A stretch of 13,995 bases of DNA from DAOTUB01 sp034437455. GTDB taxonomy: Bacteria; Chloroflexota; Anaerolineae; B4-G1. The stretch lies in contig DAOTUB010000391.1 of NCBI GenBank assembly GCA_034437455.1, positions 1 through 13,995 of the forward strand. The letters are read 5' to 3'. The notes beneath the pieces were generated by a model. That model was given only the letters and a program-made list of their open reading frames with translations, searched no databases and had not been told where the DNA came from. Each line of letters begins with the position of its first letter. Position 1 is the stretch's first letter. The position numbers and the translations under genes were made by a program. This document shows, piece after piece, positions 1 to 7,120 of the stretch.

Positions 1-216
1 GGGCTCTGTGGCTGGGGGGACGACCGAGGTGGTAACGTCCTTGCCCCTCATCTTGCTTTCCGACCTCCACTCGCCCCACTTTGTCTGAGTCGCGATCCTC
101 TCCCAACCCGCCTCGATGCTTGGGCAATCTGGAAGGGGTTCGGTTACCGTGACCGTCCAATCCACGTCGGCCGGCGCTGCTGCCGTAGCAACTGATGCAA
201 AAGATCGTCGGTTCAT
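1..216 (-). CDS. SRPBCC-like cassette protein, N-terminal part (runs off left edge)
   Basis: This open frame of 72 codons runs off the left edge of the window. Its ATG follows a strong ribosome site (GGGAGGCGGG). The visible protein has a W-T-V-T-V strand near residue 20, a Cys at 31, a W-x-x-I helix, and then W-G-E-W-R-S-E-S-K-M-R-G around residues 47-58, followed by a Val/Thr strand ending V-V-P-P-A-T. That layout (strand, two short helices, 'W-x-E-W' then strands) resembles the START/polyketide-cyclase SRPBCC fold. The family call is inference from pattern and the C-terminal two thirds are not visible. It is the first gene after a GTTGGGC core at 294-300, so it reads as an integron cassette gene with an untranslated lead of about 78 bases. 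The substrate is unknown. Confidence 0.6.
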   Translation of the reverse strand, partial: MNRRSFASVATAAAPADVDWTVTVTEPLPDCPSIEAGWERIATQTKWGEWRSESKMRGKDVTTSVVPPATEP

Positions 217-293
217 TCCCGCCTCCCATACACGTTCGCCACAACGGACACTGCCACTCTCCCACGCACGCGCCCAGCAAAGTCGCTGCGGCC

Positions 294-407
294 GCCCAAC
301 GGCTCGCGCTTCACCTGCGCTGAGGCGACACCCTGACGCCGCGCCCCTTGCGACCTGGCCTCGACCTTTAACGACTTGCGCTCTTGCGAGTCCTCATCCT
401 GTTTGGC
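294..407 (-). repeat. Possible degenerate attC site
   Basis: On the minus strand the stretch opens with GCCAAAC (one mismatch to RYYYAAC) and closes with GTTGGGC, an exact GTTRRRY core, just before the leader of the SRPBCC-like gene. GGACTCGC near the 5' core can pair with GCGAGCC next to the 3' core, leaving one unpaired A. The arm spacing is asymmetric (about 7 versus 0 bases) and the inner part pairs poorly, so this is a weak call. It lies only two bases from the end of the neighbouring attC (410-541). It would therefore represent an ORF-less cassette or a tandem site. Confidence 0.3.
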
Positions 408-409
408 GC

Positions 410-541
410 GGCTAACGACCCGCGCATCAGCCGCCGCGCGGCTACGTGGAAGTTTCCCTCACCAGCAACCTACTTCCAATGCGCGCTTCTCCATCGCTAC
501 CACGCGCGCCAGCGCGGTCGGCTGCATGCGCTTATTAGGGC
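410..541 (-). repeat. attC recombination site (cassette end after the lipoprotein gene)
   Basis: On the minus strand the site runs from GCCCTAAT (degenerate R'' core) to GTTAGCC (R' core), 132 bases. The arm GCGCATGCAGCCGACCGCG pairs with CGCGCGGCGGCTGATGCGC near the other end, leaving a G and an A unpaired on one side. These are the extrahelical bases that the integron integrase reads on folded single-stranded attC. An inner block, CTTCCACGTAGCCGC, is almost identical to one in the intron-split attC (2022-2134), so the two sites are related. It lies 31 bases after the stop codon of the 464-residue protein. Confidence 0.82.
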
Positions 542-572
542 CACACCTGACTATACCCGAACTACTTCTAAA

Positions 573-1967
573 TTACTCTAAAACCCAAACCACAGATCCT
601 TGTCCAAACAGGTCTGCTTCGTAGTAAATCTTAATCTCATCATCAGGACTTGCGCCAGACCAACAAACATCACCTCTGAGTTTGTCCCCGGGTAACACAT
701 CACCATCCAAAGAACTGCCGCAGTTAAAGATCTCTTGTTCCAACTGTGAACCGTCACGCTTCCGTGCAGAAAATGACATCATCGAACTAACCGAGACATC
801 AGAGTCTCCTTGATTCTCAATAGTAAAATTGGCCTTTAGAACTTCACCTTCAAAGGTCGCTTCATTCAAGACAACGGTGTGCTCATTCACCTGAACGACA
901 TCTCCAACTTTGAAAGTATCGACCTTGAGTTCAATATCCGACTCTATTATTGGTTCGACCTCACCTGGAACAGCATCCCAAACCACAGCACCTTCGCCGA
1001 ACGCACTAGCCTCATAGTAAATCCTGATGCCATCATCTGGACTAGCCTCTGACCAACAAATATTACCGCGCAACCTATCACCGGGAAGAACACTACCATC
1101 TAAACCAGACACTCCGCAATCAAAGATTTCCTGTTCTAGCTTCGTGCCATCCTGCCTCTTGGCCGAAAAGGACATCATCGAACTAACTCCTACATCTGAA
1201 TCACCCCGATTTTCGACAGAAAAGTTGACCACCAACACATCTCCTTGGTATTCGATGCTGTTCACACGAATCGTATGCCCTTCTATCTCAACAAGATCGC
1301 CGACTTGAAAAGTCTCAACACTGGACGGTGTATCAATATCTAACGGCTCAGCGGTGCCTTCGATAGCATTCCAGACAACCGCACCCTCTCCAACCAAGTT
1401 GGCTTGATAGTAAATTTTGACCCCATCATCTGGACTACCGCCAGACCAACAAATACTCCCTCTTAGTTTGTCGCCAGGCAAAACCGTACCATCTAATCCT
1501 GACTCACCACAGTCAAAGATTTCCTGTTCAAGTTTTGTGCCATCTTCCTTCTTGGCCGAAAATGACATCATGGAACTGACATTCAAATCCGAATCCCCTT
1601 TATTCTCAATGGAGAAATTGGCAATGAGCATATCTCCTTGGTATTCAACACTATTGAGACGAATGGAGTGTTCTTTTACCTCAATAAGGTCGCCTACCTC
1701 AAACACATCCTTTGTAGGAGCTTCCTCGGTCTCCGCCGCACTCGGTTCTTCCGTTTCTTCTACAATAGCTGGTTCCTCTACCTCGCTCGATTCGGGTTCT
1801 TGGGTTTCGTCTAGTGTTTCGCTGTCTTCTGAAACTCCGGGCGATTCCTCAGTAGTTTCAACTACTCTTGGAGTAACTACTGTATCCTCATTGCTAGTAC
1901 CACAAGCAAATGAAACAAACAGTGAGAGAACTACAATCACGATGATCATACTGTTCCGCTTTAACAT
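573..1967 (-). CDS. Lipoprotein with three tandem DUF4352-like domains
   Basis: The protein has 464 residues. The N terminus (MLKRNS, hydrophobic 7-20, Cys22) looks like a signal peptide with an imperfect lipobox (SFAC), so export and lipid anchoring are likely. Residues 30-86 are an acidic Glu/Thr/Ser linker. Three repeats of about 115 residues follow (roughly 87-203, 218-334, 350-464). Each has F-x-V-G-D, a G-D-S-D turn, S-S-M-M-S-F-S-A, L-E-Q-E-I-F-(D/N)-C-G, L-P-G-D-(K/R)-L-R-G and C-W-S, and ends in V-V-W. Two Cys per repeat (153/173, 284/304, 416/435) could form a disulfide. The pattern matches DUF4352/Ig-like extracellular domains, with function unknown. The start is set by AGGAGGT six bases before the ATG. 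It is the only gene of its cassette, between cores at 2022-2029 and 534-541. No partner is evident, and a surface adhesion or sensing role is a guess. Confidence 0.85.
   Translation of the reverse strand: MLKRNSMIIVIVVLSLFVSFACGTSNEDTVVTPRVVETTEESPGVSEDSETLDETQEPESSEVEEPAIVEETEEPSAAETEEAPTKDVFEVGDLIEVKEHSIRLNSVEYQGDMLIANFSIENKGDSDLNVSSMMSFSAKKEDGTKLEQEIFDCGESGLDGTVLPGDKLRGSICWSGGSPDDGVKIYYQANLVGEGAVVWNAIEGTAEPLDIDTPSSVETFQVGDLVEIEGHTIRVNSIEYQGDVLVVNFSVENRGDSDVGVSSMMSFSAKRQDGTKLEQEIFDCGVSGLDGSVLPGDRLRGNICWSEASPDDGIRIYYEASAFGEGAVVWDAVPGEVEPIIESDIELKVDTFKVGDVVQVNEHTVVLNEATFEGEVLKANFTIENQGDSDVSVSSMMSFSARKRDGSQLEQEIFNCGSSLDGDVLPGDKLRGDVCWSGASPDDEIKIYYEADLFGQGSVVWVLE
576..1712 (-). repeat. Three tandem in-gene repeats of about 350 bp
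   Basis: Near-identical blocks recur three times in the DNA as well as the protein, for example the segments around 655-672, 1045-1062 and 1440-1455 (gccagaccaacaaa-type) and the tracts encoding S-S-M-M-S-F-S-A. The first and second repeats (about 1359-1712 and 968-1316) look closer to each other than to the third (576-920). The homology suggests duplication inside the gene, and copy number could change by recombination. Confidence 0.75.
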
Positions 1968-2021
1968 CTGACTACCTCCTAAGTTTTATGAATAGATTAT
2001 GGAACTTGCTGTAATTTTGTG

Positions 2022-2134
2022 GCCCTAACGGTTAGCATAACCCACGCAGCGGCTGCGTGGAAGACACCTGCGCCAGCAAATTACCTGAAAGCGCATTTCC
2101 CCGCTGATTGCTGCGGCGATAGCCGCGTCGGGTT
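2022..2134 (-). repeat. attC site, 3' part (3' exon of the group II intron)
   Basis: This is the larger part of an attC that is cut by the intron. Joined to 4220-4234 it gives a 128-base site from GCCTAAC to GTTAGGG, close to the 132 bases of the related site at 410-541. After joining, GCAT-C-AACCC-G-ACGC pairs with GCGTGGGTTATGC near the 3' core, leaving C and G unpaired. The spacing from the TAAC core to the CCGAC box (20 bases) equals that in the attC at 6253-6379. The gene at 573-1967 starts about 55 bases beyond the GTTAGGG core. Confidence 0.85.
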
Positions 2135-2135
2135 G

Positions 2136-2212
2136 TTACGGTCGGCGGGGCGGTCGCCCACCCCGCCGCCGGTTCAAAACCGGACGCGAGGGTTTCCCCT
2201 CATCCGGCTTCT
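2136..2212 (-). ncRNA. Group II intron domains V and VI
   Basis: On the minus strand, AAGCCGGA...TCCGGTTTT forms the lower stem of domain V. An inner GAGGGGAAACCCTC hairpin closes it, and AGC supplies the catalytic triad. Domain VI follows: GGCGGGGTGG/CCGCCCCGCC closed by a GCGA loop. An A (in GACCG) left unpaired at its base sits seven nucleotides before the proposed 3' end, the usual distance for the branch-point A. The domain V stem is intact, so the ribozyme core may still splice if a maturase is supplied in trans. Confidence 0.85.
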
Positions 2213-2229
2213 CAGTACGTAGGACCTTG

Positions 2230-3603
2230 TCAATGGTACTCCCCAGCGTGCGCCTGGTCGTGACAGTGGGCGTGGAGTACCACCAGGTTGGTGTACCGAT
2301 CATTCCGCCGGCTGCCGTCCCGGTGGTGTATCTCCATCACATCCTCCGTCGTCAAAGGCAGTCCACAGTTACCACACCGTCCTTGCTGCTGCTTCAGTAA
2401 CCTGATGCCCTGCCCCGGCCTGGTCGGGTCTCGCCCCAGACGTGCTCCCCAGTAGACCCAATCTCCGTTGTACGGGCTTTTCTCGCCGCGCACCTGTTTT
2501 CGCTTGACAGAAACACCGCTTCTCCCCCTTCATTGCCCCGGGGTGATCAGGGTCTTGAAGCCGGGCTTGCCGCGATAGGTACGGGTGCGGTATTTGCCGA
2601 CCCGGTATTGCCGCACGTGAAAGCCGAGAAAGTCGAACCCGGTCTGCCCTTCGTAGTCGTCCAGGGTGTGAGTGAGGTGGGTCTTGGCCTCCTTCAATCG
2701 TAGGCCCATCTCGGCTAACCACGCTTCGGCCTGTTGTTTCACGGCCAGCAACGTTTCCAGGTCTATGCATATTACCACAAAGTCATCCGCGTAGCGAATC
2801 ACGCTAATGCGGTGTCGCCGACTGACTGCTGTCAAAGCTCGCTCGAATCCATGCAAGGCGATGTTGGCGAGCAGCGGCGATATGACCCCGCCTTGCGGCG
2901 TTCCGGCTTCCGGGAACAACCACTCGCCCGCATCCACGATGCCTGCCTTGAGCCAGCCGCGAACGAGCCGTTCCACTACCGGTATCGTTTTGAGCTTGTT
3001 CAATAATGCTTGGTGATTGATGCGGTCGAAGTACTTTTCAATGTCGGCATCCAGCACGTACTTGGGTTTTAAGCAGATTGCGTTGAATATCGCCTCTATC
3101 GCGTCGTGCGCCGAGCGGCCTGGACGGAAGCCATACGAGTTCGGCTCGAATTGCGCTTCCCATTCCGGTTCTAGCGCCAGCTTCACCAGATCTTGACACG
3201 CCCGGTCGGCCATCACCGGTATCCCCAGACCGCGCTTCTCCATCGTTCCCGGCTTGGGTATGTACGTCCGTCGGATCGGCGCAGACCGCCATTCCGCCAG
3301 GTGTGCCAGTGCTCGCGCCATTCTCAGCCGTTGGCGTGGCGTGAGATTCTTCACCCCATCCACTCCCGCTGTCCGTTTGCCGCGATTGTCCTGACTGACC
3401 TGCCGGACGGCGATACAGCGCGCCGACCACGAGCGCAGCAGCAGCCGTTGTAACTTGCGGACGCGCTTCCAGTCGCCCTGCCGTGTCGCTTGGTAGATGC
3501 GCTTTTGGAGTCGGTAGACGTTGCGCTGGCATGCTTTCCAGTGCAGCGCCCCCCAGCCCTCAGTCCGTTGCTTTTGGCGTCTTTGTTTCGCTCGTCTAGC
3601 CAC
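2230..3603 (-). pseudogene. Group II intron reverse transcriptase, maturase domain deleted, HNH separated by a stop
   Basis: Frame 3603-2530 (GTG start, 357 residues) is the N-terminal and reverse transcriptase part: Y-G-F-R-P-G-R-S-A-H-D-A, an acidic D-A-D-I-E-K-Y-F-D, G-T-P-Q-G-G-V-I-S-P-L-L-A-N, catalytic Y-A-D-D at 271-274, and L-G-F. After G-F-K-T-L-I-T-P-G the frame reaches TGA at 2530-2532. The same frame then continues to 2230 with the S-P-Y-N-G-D-W-V-Y-W linker and an HNH nuclease domain (C-G-N-C, E-I-H-H, H-A-H-C-H-D). Intact relatives carry more than 100 residues of maturase X domain between these parts; here it is gone. The TGA sits at the deletion scar. The start lacks a convincing ribosome site. 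Splicing help and mobility are expected to be lost, although a GTG at 2493 could give a separate HNH peptide. Confidence 0.88.
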
Positions 3604-3846
3604 GTCTGCCCAAGACCTTAACCCCTGCCAGTGTCTCTACCTTCCCACGTACCGGGGTCACGTCAGCGTATCCCCGGCGTTACCCAGGGCCTTTGCTTCT
3701 TGAGCCATCCTACTCCCGCGCCGCATCCGGCCGGTTGCCTGCTCACCCATTGGGTGAGAGTGGCGCGGGGTTTCCCCGTTCCGTGTGTCCATTTTCCGCG
3801 ACGTTAGGACGGTGCTATACGCCGTGTCCCTCGTATCGAGCGGATA

Positions 3847-3929
3847 CCACGTAGCGCATCAGTACGTGGCCGAATGGGGACATTTCCCGTTTGGGCCTGC
3901 GTTTTCCAGCCGCTTTCGCAGGTTCTAAC
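3847..3929 (-). other. EBS1 and EBS2 exon-binding sites of the intron
   Basis: A perfect 7-bp hairpin (CCACGTA/TACGTGG, 3847-3853 with 3863-3869) presents the nine-base loop CTGATGCGC on the minus strand. GATGCG in the loop (3855-3860) pairs with TGCATC, the last six bases of the 5' exon (4220-4225), with one G-U. GTTAG (3925-3929) pairs with CTAAC (4228-4232), which belongs to the attC core. The order and distance from the intron start (about 290 and 360 nt) suit EBS2 then EBS1 of domain I. Target choice therefore includes the conserved cassette core. Confidence 0.72.
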
Positions 3930-4219
3930 TCACGACGCTTCAACCACACCTTCGCTCTCGCTGTCCATAGTCGCCTGCTTGGGGTGTCGCCGCCCTCGGC
4001 TGGCAGCTTATCCCCTTTTCGCCCTTGCACTCCGCCGGGCGTGTACTACGCGCACAACGTAGGGCGATGCGGTCACTCCTCCGCCTGGAGGTCAGGAGTT
4101 GGCGGGTTTCGTCCGCCGCACCTGAATGGGCACACAGTTGTCAAAGTTCGAGACTGCCGGTGTCTTTCCCTTCGCTACCCATCCCCCGCTTGACGCGGTT
4201 TCGGGTAAACGGGTCGCAC

Positions 4220-4234
4220 GATGCAATGTTAGGC
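4220..4234 (-). repeat. attC site, 5' part (5' exon of the group II intron)
   Basis: GCCTAACATTGCATC on the minus strand: an exact RYYYAAC core followed by eight bases, then the intron. It lies nine bases after the TGA of the nuclease gene at 4244, where a cassette's attC is expected. Its last bases are the IBS1 target of the intron and the core itself supplies IBS2. With 2022-2134 it forms one attC. Confidence 0.85.
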
Positions 4235-4243
4235 GGCAGTTTG

Positions 4244-5233
4244 TCAAAATCTACTTTGACTTGGATTGTAAAGTTTCTGGATAAATCCTATGGTATGCTC
4301 AGTATAGGCCAGCAAGTCATTGTAAGTGATTACTTTTATTGCTGGAGTGAGTCTTTCTTTTGTGCGTACTTGACGGATTTGTTCGTCAGAGAAATCATAC
4401 CCTAGTATCAGATAGCACTCAGGGTTGTCAAATTGCAATTCTTTCCGTCGCAAATAATCTTCATCTCTACGGGCAAAATCAAGATACCTCTCTGCTTGAT
4501 TCCAAGCATCATTAAACTCGGCACTAAAACCGCCAGTATCACGAAACATCTTTGTAAACGGTGGCTTGATTTCAAAAATATCTCTGAATTCATCTCGTAT
4601 CCTGACACCAGTAAAGTCGGGGATATTTCTGTCATCAAGTTGAGTATGTCGTTCAATTTTCACATATTGTGCGCCAAATATCCAAGGATACCCAACAAGC
4701 AATTCTTGATACTGTGATTCATCATTATTCCGCTCAGTTAGCAATAACCGCAGTTTTTTCAATGGTGCTTCAATATCAGAGAGTTGCTTTGGCTGAAGCC
4801 GAATCATTAAATCTGACACCTTGTCAGAACTATAGATATTGGAGCGTTTAGTCTGTTCATCACCGACCCCAGACCAGTATGCAAGATGAGTTTCTGCTTC
4901 GAGAATTTGGTCGCTCTCGACCCATTCGGGTTTTACACCTAAATTTTCTAATACTTCAAGTTCTCCTCTTGGATTCATAAGCCGAAGTATTGTTCTTGTC
5001 ACATCAGGGCCATAGAGTAAAGACCAAGCAGTTACAAGCATTTCTTTCCCCGCCAACGAAAATACAGGCCATATCATCCCTGTATTATGGGTATCGAGAA
5101 CATGTTCTATCATTTCATCTCTCTTGGCGGTTTTATAACCACAATGATCACAATACCATTCAACCAGGTCTTTACTCCAACCGGGGTGATTTGTTTCTTT
5201 GAGAAATGGTATCGGAAAACTATGCTGTGCCAT
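4244..5233 (-). CDS. Shedu-like (DUF4263) PD-(D/E)XK nuclease with N-terminal C2H2 zinc finger
   Basis: The protein has 329 residues and no membrane segment. Residues 26-50 form a C2H2 finger: C28-x2-C31-x12-H44-x4-H49. The C-terminal half (about 170-310) has a Shedu pattern: E-S-Q-Y-Q-E-L-L then P-W-I-F-G (172-187), I-P-D206-F, E221-I-K223 and A-W-N-Q246-A-E-R-Y250. Together these give a PD-(D/E)XK active site (D206, E221, K223) plus the Q-x3-Y helix. Shedu (SduA) proteins are single-gene antiphage nucleases with variable N-terminal domains. Residues 50-170 are helical with no known match. ATG follows ATGAGG by five bases. It is the second gene of a cassette, 61 bases after the membrane-protein gene with no attC between, so co-transcription is likely. 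The defence role is inference; a restriction-like nuclease of another type is the alternative. Confidence 0.72.
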   Translation of the reverse strand: MAQHSFPIPFLKETNHPGWSKDLVEWYCDHCGYKTAKRDEMIEHVLDTHNTGMIWPVFSLAGKEMLVTAWSLLYGPDVTRTILRLMNPRGELEVLENLGVKPEWVESDQILEAETHLAYWSGVGDEQTKRSNIYSSDKVSDLMIRLQPKQLSDIEAPLKKLRLLLTERNNDESQYQELLVGYPWIFGAQYVKIERHTQLDDRNIPDFTGVRIRDEFRDIFEIKPPFTKMFRDTGGFSAEFNDAWNQAERYLDFARRDEDYLRRKELQFDNPECYLILGYDFSDEQIRQVRTKERLTPAIKVITYNDLLAYTEHTIGFIQKLYNPSQSRF

Positions 5234-5294
5234 AATACCTCATAGAAAGTGCTATTAAGGTGCGAAGAGGAAGGGTACTCTTCTTTTAGTAGAG

Positions 5295-6227
5295 TCAGTA
5301 AACTATTTCTAAAGATTCTGATGGAAATGTGTGTTCCACACCGCCAAAGCCATTTACATACTGTTTGTACAATAAGCAATTAACGCCATTTTCTACCGTA
5401 CCATTAATCTCGTGGTCAGCTCTTGGTAAACACAGAATTTCTTTTTGACTCCCCATTTCTCCCCACTCTCCTTGTCGATTTACCGGTTTTACATCATCCT
5501 GAATAACCCTTGCTATAAACGGCGAATATTCAACTGCAATATGAGGAGGACAATTCCAATAATCAGTTGTTGTAAAACGGTATACATCAATGATATACTC
5601 TTGTCCATCTTCCAGGGATTCTACAACTAGCACTCCATCATATCTGCCATAACCTTTGTGCCCTAAAAACTGACCCAACACAAGCACAGGTGTTTTAGCA
5701 GGTAAGTTTTCTCCCGTCTCTTCCCATTTGCTTGGGCCACTTTGTTGGAGAATTGGCACTTGCCAAGGTGTAGAAGGGATTTCGTCATCATAATAACGTG
5801 AGTCCAGTCTTGCTGTTAAATACCCTGTTAAACCTACATATTCTGGCTCTTCCCTGCCTACCTGCTTCACCTCTAGTTGATTACACACCTGCACAGTAGT
5901 GGGCTCAGGAGTTGGCGTATTTGTTGGTAAAATATCGCTTGTGGGAGTAGTTTCTGGTTCTAAAGCAATAGTTGGTTTAGGTGTCTTACTTGGTTCAAGT
6001 GTAGATGTGCTTTCAGGTGTATTTAATGTAGGTGTATCTATCACGCGGCCGGTAGACGTCGGTGCTTGAGTATTTACTACCGTAGGTGTTGGTTCCTCTG
6101 ATGAAGGCATAGCCAATATAATAAGACAGCAACACGATAACACTATGCAACTCAAAACAATGACTATGATAACTACAAGGGAAACACTGCGCCCAAATAG
6201 TGTAACTTGTTTTTTAGTGACTGACAT
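5295..6227 (-). CDS. Membrane-anchored protein with Thr/Pro-rich linker, unknown function
   Basis: The protein has 310 residues from the ATG at 6227, chosen because GAGGAGACGG lies just upstream; an in-frame TTG at 6248 is less likely. A single hydrophobic segment (about 14-40) containing C-x5-C-C-C anchors the N terminus. It may be an uncleaved signal anchor, or a lipoprotein signal read loosely. Residues 43-112 are a low-complexity Pro/Thr/Ser/Glu spacer of the kind common on Chloroflexota surface proteins. The remaining 200 residues hold paired Cys and a beta-rich stretch (V-P-V/I-L-Q-x-S-G-P, V-L-V-L-G-Q-F) that may be SH3-like, but no family is recognised. It is the first gene of a cassette starting at GTTAGGC (6253-6259), and the Shedu-like nuclease follows. 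Whether the two work together is open. Confidence 0.8.
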   Translation of the reverse strand: MSVTKKQVTLFGRSVSLVVIIVIVLSCIVLSCCCLIILAMPSSEEPTPTVVNTQAPTSTGRVIDTPTLNTPESTSTLEPSKTPKPTIALEPETTPTSDILPTNTPTPEPTTVQVCNQLEVKQVGREEPEYVGLTGYLTARLDSRYYDDEIPSTPWQVPILQQSGPSKWEETGENLPAKTPVLVLGQFLGHKGYGRYDGVLVVESLEDGQEYIIDVYRFTTTDYWNCPPHIAVEYSPFIARVIQDDVKPVNRQGEWGEMGSQKEILCLPRADHEINGTVENGVNCLLYKQYVNGFGGVEHTFPSESLEIVY

Positions 6228-6252
6228 TTCCGTCTCCTCTTGCTTCAATGCC

Positions 6253-6379
6253 GCCTAACGGAATTGTTGAGCCACCAAGCGGGTGCGGACAAGCAGCCCC
6301 CGCAACAAGACCCACTGCAAGCGTGCGGAGACGTTGAAATCGCGCGAGATAGCTTGGTCGGCTCCAACTTGGGTTAGCT
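6253..6379 (-). repeat. attC recombination site
   Basis: On the minus strand the 127-base site runs from AGCTAAC to GTTAGGC (exact GTTRRRY). The arm GTTGGAGCCGACCAAGC pairs with GCTTGGTGGCTCAAC. One G in the first arm is left unpaired in the L'' box, the classic extrahelical base. The stop codon of the upstream gene (TAA, 6374-6376) lies inside the first core, typical for cassette genes. The next gene starts 26 bases after the second core. Confidence 0.87.
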
Positions 6380-7087
6380 CGCTTTTTTCTCTAGCGAAAC
6401 CACAACTTTTTTCCCTAGTTCAGTCAGTTCAAACCGACCAAGTGTACTAGGCAAGGTGTCACGTTCGTCTAATAACTCAATTGGGATGTAATAATCCTCT
6501 GAGATGTACTCGATTAGGCCAACGTCAATAACGGCGTGTACCTGAGTATCAGTGAACCCGTTCATCATAAGGTATTCATACAAGCCATCAGCCACATCAT
6601 CAGGCAGAACCCAATCTTGCAGGGTGTTGAGAATCTCAAGAACACTTTCCTCATCGGGGAAAATACCAGTCTTGATAAGACCAGATAATCCCCCAATATC
6701 CGCGAAACTCACAGTAGAAGCTCCAACCAAATCAAGCAACTCGCTCGCTAGTATCATCACCCTGACACAAGTTTGTTTGTTTATCTCGCTACCGTTGTGT
6801 GCTGCATAATTGCGATAGTATGAAAATGCCCCCCGAAATAACGCTTCAGCGTGCTTTTGCATTTTCTCACCAAAAGGTACACGTAACTTGATCCCTTTGC
6901 CTGTTCCAAAGACACTCGTGACAAGATTGACGCCGTATCTGTTCTCAATGCCGGACTTTTCTTTAAGAGCAAGTTCAACCTGAGTCATTGCTTCCAGAGC
7001 AGCGTGCTTGTAGTGTCCGTCGGTGTAGAGTTCTTGGCAATGTTTCGAAATTCTTGGATGTAAAAGCGATTCGAGTCTGATGTTCAT
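6374..7087 (-). CDS. TIGR02391-like (Ymh) protein with R-x4-H motif, possible HEPN-type RNase
   Basis: The protein has 237 residues, soluble, mostly helical in its first half. Features of the TIGR02391 family are visible: L-H-P-R-I near residue 10, G-H-Y-K-H-A-A-L-E-A (24-33), V-F-G-T-G-K-G, then G-A-F-S-Y-Y-R92-N-Y-A-A-H97-N. The R-x4-H pair is the signature of HEPN ribonucleases. This family is often encoded beside restriction-modification and other defence genes. The C-terminal half (about 145-237) resembles a small winged-helix-like or degron-like region with no clear match. The ATG is taken as the start because it lies 34 bases past the cassette core at 7121-7127, though no strong ribosome site precedes it. 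It is a single-gene cassette ending in the attC at 6253-6379. Abortive-infection RNase activity is inferred, not shown. Confidence 0.75.
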   Translation of the reverse strand: MNIRLESLLHPRISKHCQELYTDGHYKHAALEAMTQVELALKEKSGIENRYGVNLVTSVFGTGKGIKLRVPFGEKMQKHAEALFRGAFSYYRNYAAHNGSEINKQTCVRVMILASELLDLVGASTVSFADIGGLSGLIKTGIFPDEESVLEILNTLQDWVLPDDVADGLYEYLMMNGFTDTQVHAVIDVGLIEYISEDYYIPIELLDERDTLPSTLGRFELTELGKKVVVSLEKKAS

Positions 7088-7120
7088 AACTTGCCTATCT
7101 GATTCGATGGCGACGAAGCG

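Larger units (their letters stand above)
2135..4219 (-). mobile_element. Group II intron inserted in an attC site
   Basis: The intron reads on the minus strand, the same strand as the cassette genes. It starts with GTGCGACC (consensus GUGYG) at 4219 and ends ...CCGTAAC at 2135 (consensus AY). Removing these 2085 bases restores an attC whose two arms pair across the junction, which fixes both ends nearly to the base. The 3604-4219 interval, which has no gene, is the folded RNA of domains I-IV; the open frames there are not credible genes. Domain IV holds the reverse transcriptase remnant. Domain V, domain VI, EBS1 and EBS2 can be recognised. An HNH-bearing protein, a 34-nt-type domain V and an EBS2 pairing fit a class other than IIC, the class usually found in attC sites. 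The subclass was not determined. Confidence 0.88.

Noticed and set aside
1417..1971. Plus-strand 184-residue Ser/Thr-rich frame
   Set aside because: It is the antisense of the repeated lipoprotein gene; no ribosome site or family.
2019..2222. Plus-strand ORF of 67 residues
   Set aside because: It is an artefact of reading the attC arm and intron domains V and VI.
3604..4219. Short open frames upstream of the reverse transcriptase (for example 3815-4030 minus, 4025-4405 plus)
   Set aside because: The interval is the structured RNA of intron domains I-IV, and the frames show no protein-like pattern or ribosome sites.
2135..4219. Calling the intron a class IIC-attC element because it sits in an attC
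   Set aside because: The orientation matches the cassette genes, the protein carries HNH, and an EBS2 pairing is present, none of which is typical of IIC-attC.
5234..5294. A possible attC between the membrane-protein gene and the nuclease gene
   Set aside because: No RYYYAAC or GTTRRRY cores; only weak CTCT/AGAG pairing. The two genes share a cassette.
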